DNA of 6,207 bases, from NCBI GenBank assembly GCA_002352485.1, contig DEIM01000136.1, positions 5,121 to 11,327 of the forward strand. Direction: 5' to 3'. Below, piece by piece: positions 1 to 4,681 of this stretch; position 1 is the first letter of the stretch; every line of letters begins with the position of its first letter. A model generated the notes under the pieces. That model ran no database searches. It had not been told where the DNA came from and saw nothing but the letters and a program-made list of their open reading frames with translations. This DNA comes from Candidatus Dadabacteria bacterium UBA2774. Lineage in GTDB: Bacteria > Desulfobacterota_D > UBA1144 > Nemesobacterales > UBA2774. The position numbers and the translations under genes were made by a program.

Positions 1-155
1 ACGTACTTCATCAGCACTATGTCGCGCGCGAAGTTGTGTAGGTCGTCATCGCCCACGCTCCCCCCGTACTTCACCACCACGGTCTCCCCATAAAACTCCT
101 TAATATACGGGAGCGCCTCTACGAGTGTCTCTGCTTTTTGTATTAGTCTCTTCAT
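1..155 (-). CDS. argB: Acetylglutamate kinase, N-terminal part (cut by left window edge)
   Basis: Only the first 51 codons are visible. ArgB phosphorylates N-acetylglutamate with ATP, the second step of arginine biosynthesis, in the cytoplasm. The visible protein starts MKRLIQKAETLVEALPYIKE, followed by a hydrophobic strand and the glycine motif VVVKYGG (residues 26-32), where Lys29 is the expected phosphate-contacting lysine of the amino acid kinase fold. It continues into FARDIVLMKY (42-51), which fits the conserved helix of ArgB proteins. The ATG at 155 is chosen because an AAAAGG Shine-Dalgarno sequence lies about 9 bases upstream. A second ATG at 163 opens only a three-codon frame ending over the real start. 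In related genomes argB often follows hslU directly (from memory). Here it is separated from hslU by two genes on the other strand and has its own promoter. The rest of the gene cannot be assessed. Confidence 0.88.
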   Translation of the reverse strand, partial: MKRLIQKAETLVEALPYIKEFYGETVVVKYGGSVGDDDLHNFARDIVLMKY

Positions 156-186
156 ATGCTCATACCTTTTGTAAAATAAGCTCAGT

Positions 187-215
187 AGTATATAAGAAAT
201 AACGTTCAATGCCAA
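187..215 (-). promoter_or_regulatory. Sigma70-type promoter for argB
   Basis: On the minus strand TTGGCA (215-210) and TATACT (192-187) each match the consensus at five of six positions and are separated by exactly 17 bases. Transcription would begin near position 180, giving a leader of about 25 bases that includes the argB Shine-Dalgarno sequence. A second minus-strand TATAAT at 229-224 has no recognisable -35 box. The call rests on sequence match and position alone. Confidence 0.6.
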
Positions 216-266
216 CAACTTATATTATAAAGTCCCATACTGCATGCCGCCTCGCCCCCCATGGAA

Positions 267-295
267 TCGCAAAGCACGAGATCCCCTGTTATAAT
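267..295 (+). promoter_or_regulatory. Candidate promoter for the heme protein/methyltransferase pair
   Basis: A perfect TATAAT lies at 290-295. The hexamer 17 bases upstream, TCGCAA (267-272), matches TTGACA at only three positions, so the -35 box is weak and an activator or another sigma factor is possible. The predicted start falls near 302, inside a run of six C residues (298-303). That would leave a leader of only about 15-20 bases before the ATG at 319, just enough for the Shine-Dalgarno sequence GAGGTGA at 304-310. Confidence 0.4.
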
Positions 296-318
296 TTCCC
301 CCCGAGGTGACACACTAA

Positions 319-1044
319 ATGGCAGCTGATAATGATAATCAGGAATTAGACCTAAGAGAAAAAGGACGCGCGACAGACGGCACACAGATTTTTTCAGACA
401 GACAGCTTCTCTTGCAGTTTTTGGCATTCGGAGACTGCGGGGACACGGAGGAGCTTAAAGGCGCTCTTGCTGAAGCCCCCTTTGCCTCTGTCCTGTACGC
501 GGACGTTAACGACCCTTACGGGGTAGGGCTCCTAACGCTGAGCGAAGACCCCGGGTTTTTCGTTTCCGAGCTTCGTGATTTTCTAAACCAGCCGCCTTTT
601 AAAGAGCTTTCTCTTAAGCCCGAATTTACCATGCTGGGCAGAACCTACTCGCTAGGGTACGAGCCAGACCTCGAAAGGACTCTTATACACGCCCCCCGTG
701 AGAAAGTGCTCGACCCGGAACTCGGCTGGTCGATCTGGTATCCGCTAAGGCGCGCTAAATCCTTTGAGACGCTCACTCATGACGAGCAGCGGGCAGTGCT
801 GGGCGAGCACGGCAAGCTGGGGTTCAAGTTCGGCCAAGCGGGCTATGCTAAGGACATTCGCCTTGCGAGCCACGGGCTCGACAAGAACGACAACGATTTT
901 GTAATCGGCATCCTGGGTAATGACATTTACCCCATGTCTAAATTGATTCAGGCTATGCGCAAGACTAAACAGACCTCTATGCACCTTGAAAGCCTGGGCC
1001 CGTTCTTTATAGGTAAGGTAATTTATCAAAGCAGCATAACTTAG
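319..1044 (+). CDS. Chlorite dismutase-family heme-binding protein (HemQ/Cld-like)
   Basis: This is a 241-residue cytoplasmic protein with no signal peptide or membrane segment, the usual length for the chlorite dismutase family. The family includes true chlorite dismutases, coproheme decarboxylases (HemQ/ChdC) and members of unknown function. The C-terminal half carries the family pattern: WYPLRR (140-145), whose Tyr141 aligns with the substrate tyrosine of HemQ; LGEHGKLG (161-168), with His164 at the proximal heme ligand position; then GLDKNDNDFVIGI (186-198), an AMRKT segment (212-216) and GPFFIG (227-232). The spacing of 23 residues from Tyr141 to His164 is nearer my recollection of proteobacterial chlorite dismutases than of Firmicute HemQ (27). 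The position of the catalytic distal Arg of chlorite dismutase falls around Asp179-Arg181, and the alignment there is uncertain because of a two-residue insertion. Chlorite-degrading activity should therefore not be assumed. A strong GAGGTGA Shine-Dalgarno sequence sits 8 bases before the ATG. Hand-counted GC is about 52%. Confidence 0.85.
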   Translation: MAADNDNQELDLREKGRATDGTQIFSDRQLLLQFLAFGDCGDTEELKGALAEAPFASVLYADVNDPYGVGLLTLSEDPGFFVSELRDFLNQPPFKELSLKPEFTMLGRTYSLGYEPDLERTLIHAPREKVLDPELGWSIWYPLRRAKSFETLTHDEQRAVLGEHGKLGFKFGQAGYAKDIRLASHGLDKNDNDFVIGILGNDIYPMSKLIQAMRKTKQTSMHLESLGPFFIGKVIYQSSIT

Positions 1045-1096
1045 TTCATCTCAAGCACAGCATGGAAACACCCCGAATGTTTACCCGAGTAGCTGC

Positions 1097-1110
1097 AGGA
1101 GAATAAATTG
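1097..1110 (+). promoter_or_regulatory. Ribosome binding site that decides a TTG start
   Basis: AGGAGA at 1097-1102 lies 5 bases before TTG (1108-1110). An in-frame TAG at 1090-1092 blocks any longer reading frame apart from a CTG at 1093, which precedes the Shine-Dalgarno sequence. The first internal ATG (1153) would remove conserved N-terminal residues. TTG is therefore the best start for the methyltransferase. Confidence 0.7.
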
Positions 1111-1674
1111 GGCTATTTCGATGATAAGAAGAACGTCGAAGAATACGTAAAAATGGCCAGCGGATACGACGGGCAGGCTTTAATTGACATTCTTTCAAAG
1201 TATTTGCCTAAAGGCAGGACGGTCTTGGAGTTAGGAATGGGTCCCGGAGTAGATTTACTTATGCTTAGTCAGCTTTACCAGGCGACCGGCTCTGATAGCT
1301 CGGAAGTTTTTATAGAGCGCTTTAGAAATGAGCATCCCACAGCAGATTTAGTCAGGTTAGACGCTGTAGAGATGGATATCGACAGAACGTTTGATTGCAT
1401 CTACTCAAACAAGGTGCTGCATCACCTTAGTACCCAAGAGCTTAAGTCTTCCCTGCAACAACAGACGCGTGTCCTTAATAGTAAAGGGATTACCTTACAC
1501 TCTTTTTGGCACGGAGATAAAGAGGAAACTCACCATGGACTCAGGTTTGTTTATTATACCGAAGAGTTGCTTAGAGAATTAGTCGGACCAGAATATGAGA
1601 TTGTAGATATTCAAACTTATCAGGAGATGAGCGCGGACGACTCGCTCTACCTCCTACTCAGAAAGAAAACCTAA
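1108..1674 (+). CDS. Class I SAM-dependent methyltransferase, substrate unknown
   Basis: This 188-residue protein has the Rossmann-fold methyltransferase signature. The glycine motif TVLELGMGPG (38-47) binds S-adenosylmethionine. An acidic residue follows the second strand (Asp63 in GSDSS), then RLDA (83-86), and the motif IV region FDCIYSNKVLHHLS (95-108) follows. The last part, HSFWHGDKEE and the segment to the C-terminus, resembles the closing strands of small single-domain enzymes. No substrate domain, signal peptide or membrane helix is present, so the methyl acceptor cannot be named. It follows the heme-protein gene by 63 bases on the same strand with no terminator between them, so co-transcription is likely, although the gap is long enough for a separate promoter. 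It ends 21 bases from the convergent hslU stop. Hand-counted GC is about 44%, clearly below its partner's 52%, which suggests that the two genes may have different histories. Confidence 0.85.
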   Translation: MGYFDDKKNVEEYVKMASGYDGQALIDILSKYLPKGRTVLELGMGPGVDLLMLSQLYQATGSDSSEVFIERFRNEHPTADLVRLDAVEMDIDRTFDCIYSNKVLHHLSTQELKSSLQQQTRVLNSKGITLHSFWHGDKEETHHGLRFVYYTEELLRELVGPEYEIVDIQTYQEMSADDSLYLLLRKKT

Positions 1675-1695
1675 ATTATCCAATATTATAATTCC

Positions 1696-3060
1696 TTAAA
1701 GTATATATCGGCTCAAGTCTCGGTCTTTTACGATCTCCGCGATTTTATCCTTTACGTACTTGGCGTCGATTACGATCTTTTCCTCGTTCATGTCCGGAGC
1801 GTTAAATGAAATCTCATCGAGCATCTTCTCAAGCACAGTGTGGAGTCTTCTGGCCCCGATGTTCTCAGTCGATTCGTTTACGTGCTGCGCGGTCTCGGCT
1901 ATTTCCTGAATAGCGTCCTCAGCAAAAACGAGCTCGATGTTCTCTGTATTCATAAGCTCCATGTACTGTTTAATAAGAGCGTTCTTGGGCTGTGTCAGTA
2001 TGTTCACAAAGTCATCCGTCGTAAGGGGCTCGAGCTCTACCCTTATCGGGAATCTCCCTTGCAGCTCCGGTATGAGGTCTGAGGGTTTTGACACATGGAA
2101 AGCTCCTGCGCCGACAAAGAGAATATGGTCGGTGCGCACCATCCCGTGTTTTGTATTCACGCTGCACCCTTCTATGATCGGCAAGAGGTCTCGCTGCACA
2201 CCCTCTCTTGAAACGTCAGGCCCCGCAGTGCTCTCCCGCCCCGCGACCTTGTCTATCTCATCGATAAAAATTATTCCGGATTGCTCTACTCTGTCGATTG
2301 CGAGCTTTATTACGTTGTCCATATCTATAAGCTTCTGGGCTTCTTCCTGACTCAGGATCTCTAAAGCTTCAGGGACTTTCACTTTTCGTTTCTTGCTTTT
2401 TTTAGGGAATAGGTTCCCGAGCATATCGGAGATATTAACGTCCATCTCCTCAAGCCCGCCGGGCGAGAAAACCTGTATGGGGAAGTTTTTAGAAGATACC
2501 TCTATGTCAACAAAGCGCTCATCGAGCTTCCCTTCTCTAAGGAGCTTCCTGAGTTTCTCCCTTGTCTCACTCTGGTCTGTTTCCGGCTGCTGAGGAGTCT
2601 CTGTCTCTGCATCCGTAGCAGGGGCAACAGGCGAAGGCTTTGGAAATAGTAAATCAAGCATGCGCTCTTCTGCAAGCTCTTCCGCTTTAGTCCTGACCGT
2701 AACTTTCTCCTCATCCGTTACCATCTTTATGGCAATATCGGTGAGGTCACGTATCATGGACTCAACGTCTCTTCCGACGTACCCGACCTCGGTGAATTTC
2801 GATGCCTCGACCTTCAAGAAGGGCGCCTGCGCCAGTTTTGCAAGCCTCCTGGCAATCTCGGTCTTTCCAACCCCGGTAGGCCCAATCATCAGTATGTTCT
2901 TAGGAGCAATCTCGTCCTTAAGCTCGGGGTTTACGCGCTGACGTCTCCAGCGGTTCCTGAGTGCTATCGAAACGGCCCTCTTTGCGCTGTTCTGTCCGAT
3001 AATATAGCGGTCAAGCTCAGAGACTATTTCTCTGGGTGTAAAAAAGGTTTCGTTACTCAT
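1696..3060 (-). CDS. hslU: HslU ATPase/unfoldase subunit of the HslUV protease
   Basis: HslU is the AAA+ hexamer that unfolds substrates and feeds them to the HslV peptidase in the cytoplasm. The 454 residues are a normal full length. In order: the N-terminal FFTPREIVSELDRYIIGQ (6-23), Walker A GPTGVGKT (60-67), the pore loop GYVGRDVE (93-100), and the inserted I domain (about 110-240) with a Pro/Thr/Glu-rich stretch at 141-166. Then come Walker B IIFIDEID (263-270), the arginine finger region GRFPIRVEL (335-343, Arg336), the sensor 2 region GARRLHTVLE (402-411), and the C-terminal tail DLSRYIL that docks into HslV. All key residues are present. A GAGG Shine-Dalgarno sequence lies 6 bases before the ATG at 3060, within the end of hslV. 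The gene overlaps hslV by 8 bases, so translation is probably coupled. No clear terminator follows the stop at 1696. Confidence 0.98.
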   Translation of the reverse strand: MSNETFFTPREIVSELDRYIIGQNSAKRAVSIALRNRWRRQRVNPELKDEIAPKNILMIGPTGVGKTEIARRLAKLAQAPFLKVEASKFTEVGYVGRDVESMIRDLTDIAIKMVTDEEKVTVRTKAEELAEERMLDLLFPKPSPVAPATDAETETPQQPETDQSETREKLRKLLREGKLDERFVDIEVSSKNFPIQVFSPGGLEEMDVNISDMLGNLFPKKSKKRKVKVPEALEILSQEEAQKLIDMDNVIKLAIDRVEQSGIIFIDEIDKVAGRESTAGPDVSREGVQRDLLPIIEGCSVNTKHGMVRTDHILFVGAGAFHVSKPSDLIPELQGRFPIRVELEPLTTDDFVNILTQPKNALIKQYMELMNTENIELVFAEDAIQEIAETAQHVNESTENIGARRLHTVLEKMLDEISFNAPDMNEEKIVIDAKYVKDKIAEIVKDRDLSRYIL

Positions 3061-3592
3061 CTAATACCTCAACTGTAATATTATTGTTTGTATATATGCA
3101 TATTTCTGAAGCTATCAGGAGCGATTCCTTTACAATTTCCTGAGCGCTCAGGTCAGAGTATTTGGAGAGCGCTTTGGCCGCGGCCTGGGCGTATGAGCCC
3201 CCTGAGCCTATGGCTATAACATTATCATCGGGCTCTAGTACGTCTCCGGAGCCTGAAATAAGAAACATGCTCTCGTTATCAGCTACTGCAAGTAGGGCTT
3301 CGAGCCTTCTGAGCACCCTGTCTGTTCTCCAGTCTTTGGCCAGCTCCACTGCGGCCCGCTTGAGGTTGCCCCTGTACTCTTCTAGTTTTGCCTCGAATTT
3401 ATCAAACAGCGTCATTGCGTCCGCTGTGGCGCCTGAGAAACCGACTACAACTTTGCCGTTGAATATTTTGCGCACCTTTGTAGCCGAATGCTTTATCGCG
3501 GTGTGACCCAAAGTCACCTGACCGTCGCCGGCCATCGCTACTCTTTTGTTTTTCTTAACGCATGCTATTGTGGTTCCGTGAAAGTTTTCCAT
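3053..3592 (-). CDS. hslV: HslV peptidase subunit of the HslUV protease
   Basis: HslV is the proteasome-like threonine peptidase that forms a double hexamer and degrades proteins unfolded by HslU. It has 179 residues, typical for the family. Removal of the six-residue propeptide MENFHG would expose Thr7 as the catalytic N-terminal nucleophile (TTIACV). In mature numbering the other active-site residues are in place: Asp17 (Asp23 in GDGQVTLG), Lys33 (Lys39 in ATKVRK) and Ser124 (Ser130 in GSGGSYA, 129-135). The propeptide is slightly longer than the short MFHG-type leader I recall in relatives. The start ATG at 3592 has AAGGG 9 bases upstream, supplied by a repeated copy of the end of xerC. 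The xerC stop is 20 bases upstream and hslU overlaps the 3' end, so xerC-hslV-hslU reads as one operon. Confidence 0.98.
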   Translation of the reverse strand: MENFHGTTIACVKKNKRVAMAGDGQVTLGHTAIKHSATKVRKIFNGKVVVGFSGATADAMTLFDKFEAKLEEYRGNLKRAAVELAKDWRTDRVLRRLEALLAVADNESMFLISGSGDVLEPDDNVIAIGSGGSYAQAAAKALSKYSDLSAQEIVKESLLIASEICIYTNNNITVEVLDE

Positions 3593-3595
3593 TTT

Positions 3596-3623
3596 TTTAT
3601 GCCCTTGTTAATTTATGCCCTTG
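3596..3623. repeat. 12-bp direct repeat across the xerC/hslV junction
   Basis: TTTATGCCCTTG occurs at 3596-3607 and again at 3612-3623, a period of 16 bases. Read on the minus strand, the first copy (CAAGGGCATAAA, 3623-3612) encodes the last codons and TAA of xerC. The second copy places AAGGG 9 bases before the hslV ATG. The repeat is exact over 12 bases and seen directly; a short tandem duplication is the simplest explanation. Confidence 0.75.
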
Positions 3624-4503
3624 GGTGTGTTTTATCGTAAATCTCCATTAGTTTTTCAATCGACGTATGCGTGTACCTCTGTGTGGTCGAGAGGCTCTTG
3701 TGCCCCAGCATCTCCTGGATTGCCCTTAAGTCAGCCCCTCCTCCAAGGAGGTGAGTCGCAAACGTATGTCTTAATACGTGCGGGCTTATGTTTTTGGGTA
3801 TTCCCGCGCGCGCCGCATATTTTTTAATTATCCTGTCTACGCTCCTTGTGGTCAGCCTGCCGCCCCTTGAGTTTAAAAAAAGAAAGTCTCCCCGGGGTTT
3901 GAGCTCAAGCCTTCCATGAAGATACTTAGTAAGCGCGTCCACAGCCTTTGAGCCTATAGGCGCCATTCTTTCTTTACTCCCTTTACCGAGCACCTTTACA
4001 CTCATGGCTTTTAGGTCCAGGTCCTGCAAATTTATTCCCGTAAGCTCGCTCACCCTGAGCCCGCTTGAATACAGAAGCTCGAGTATAGCACCGTCCCGGG
4101 CCTGAAGCGGTGTGTCCGTGCCAGGGGTTTCGAGCAGTTTAACCACCTCGTCCACAGTAAGGAACACGGGGAGCCTCTTTTCCCCTTGCGGAGTGGGTAT
4201 GTGCTTTGCCATATTTTTTTTAATAACGCCGTTTCTCAAGAGGTACTCAAAAAACGTTCTGACCGAGGCAACTTTTCTTGAAATCGATACCTTGGAATTT
4301 CTCGTGTAGAGCCAGCTTATATATGACCTTACAGGTGTTTCGTCAAGCTCAGATATATCTTCTTGCCCTTCAGGCAATAGGTTCTTATCCCGAATGACTT
4401 TGCAGAACTCTTTAATATCCGCCATATAGGCTTTTACGGTGTGTGTGGAATAGTTCCTTTCGGAGCTAAGGTAGTTTTTGAAACCCTCGATATGCTGATC
4501 CAT
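3613..4503 (-). CDS. xerC: Tyrosine recombinase XerC
   Basis: XerC, with XerD, resolves chromosome dimers at the dif site by strand exchange through a 3'-phosphotyrosine. With the start at ATG 4503 it has 296 residues, normal for XerC/D. The N-terminal SAM-like core-binding domain spans roughly residues 1-95 (HTVKAYMADIKEF and the following helices) and the catalytic domain spans 110-296. All six catalytic residues are visible: Arg150 (SSGLRVSEL), Lys174 (GKGSKER), His242 and Arg245 (SPHVLRHTFATHLL), His268 (MLGHKSL) and Tyr277 (TTQRYTH). A frame starting two codons earlier at TTG 4509 is less likely because AGGAA would then lie almost against the start. XerC next to hslVU is a widespread arrangement (also codV-clpQY in Bacillus), and that context favours XerC over XerD or a phage integrase. 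Confidence 0.93.
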   Translation of the reverse strand: MDQHIEGFKNYLSSERNYSTHTVKAYMADIKEFCKVIRDKNLLPEGQEDISELDETPVRSYISWLYTRNSKVSISRKVASVRTFFEYLLRNGVIKKNMAKHIPTPQGEKRLPVFLTVDEVVKLLETPGTDTPLQARDGAILELLYSSGLRVSELTGINLQDLDLKAMSVKVLGKGSKERMAPIGSKAVDALTKYLHGRLELKPRGDFLFLNSRGGRLTTRSVDRIIKKYAARAGIPKNISPHVLRHTFATHLLGGGADLRAIQEMLGHKSLSTTQRYTHTSIEKLMEIYDKTHPRA

Positions 4504-4514
4504 GGTCAATTCCT
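4501..4514 (-). promoter_or_regulatory. Ribosome binding site that sets the xerC start
   Basis: On the minus strand AGGA (4514-4511) is followed by seven bases and then ATG (4503-4501). The alternative in-frame TTG at 4509-4507 is only one base from AGGA and cannot use it normally. The ATG is preferred, giving a protein starting MDQHIEGF. Confidence 0.7.
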
Positions 4515-4517
4515 ATT

Positions 4518-4545
4518 AATATAAACACCGACGCTCATCTTTCAA
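4518..4545 (-). promoter_or_regulatory. Candidate promoter for xerC-hslV-hslU
   Basis: On the minus strand TTGAAA (4545-4540) and TATATT (4523-4518) each match the sigma70 consensus at five of six positions, with a 16-base spacer. The weakness is position: the predicted start lies only about 8-10 bases before the ATG at 4503, so the Shine-Dalgarno sequence would overlap the start of the mRNA. The real promoter could instead lie further upstream, near the dyad at 4584-4606. Confidence 0.3.
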
Positions 4546-4583
4546 TGATGCTTTGTATTCGAGTTAATTATTCTCAGTATTGT

Positions 4584-4606
4584 AATCCTCGTGAGGATTG
4601 AGGATG
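4584..4606. promoter_or_regulatory. GAGGAT dyad plus direct copy upstream of xerC (possible operator)
   Basis: AATCCTC (4584-4590) and GAGGATT (4593-4599) form a perfect 7-bp inverted repeat around a 2-base centre. A third unit, GAGGATG (4600-4606), follows directly. The dyad is about 80 bases before the xerC start. As RNA it could form only a short hairpin, and neither strand has a T run after it, so it is not a rho-independent terminator. A symmetric protein-binding site is the more natural reading, but no regulator can be named. Confidence 0.4.
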
Positions 4607-4681
4607 TAGTAGTAAAACGTGTATAGACGGTTATTTGAATATTTATGATGTCACGGGGCAAGCAAATCGACTATATCGGTC

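Noticed and set aside
224..229. Second minus-strand TATAAT as the main argB promoter
   Set aside because: No -35 hexamer is recognisable at 16-18 bases, while the 187-215 promoter has both boxes at ideal spacing.
206..427. Minus-strand reading frame of 73 codons across the argB/heme-protein spacer
   Set aside because: It overlaps the promoter region and the start of a well-supported gene, and its protein has no recognisable family features.
745..1029. Minus-strand reading frame of 94 codons inside the heme-protein gene
   Set aside because: It is antisense to the most conserved part of the chlorite dismutase-family protein, and its protein looks like no known family.
1066..1082. AAACA...TGTTT inverted repeat between the heme-protein and methyltransferase genes
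   Set aside because: Only five AT-rich pairs with a 7-base loop, not followed by a T run; chance level.
1674..1693. AATTAT/ATAATT inverted repeat between the convergent methyltransferase and hslU stops, considered as a shared terminator
   Set aside because: The stem is six A/T pairs with an 8-base loop and no GC core or clear T run, too weak for a terminator.
1937..2350. Plus-strand reading frame of 137 codons opposite hslU
   Set aside because: It is an antisense shadow of conserved HslU coding sequence, with a Ser-rich, low-information product.
3613..4503. Tyrosine recombinase as sign of a phage, integron or genomic island
   Set aside because: Its length, full catalytic set and place directly before hslVU identify housekeeping XerC. 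No att-like repeats or phage genes are visible.
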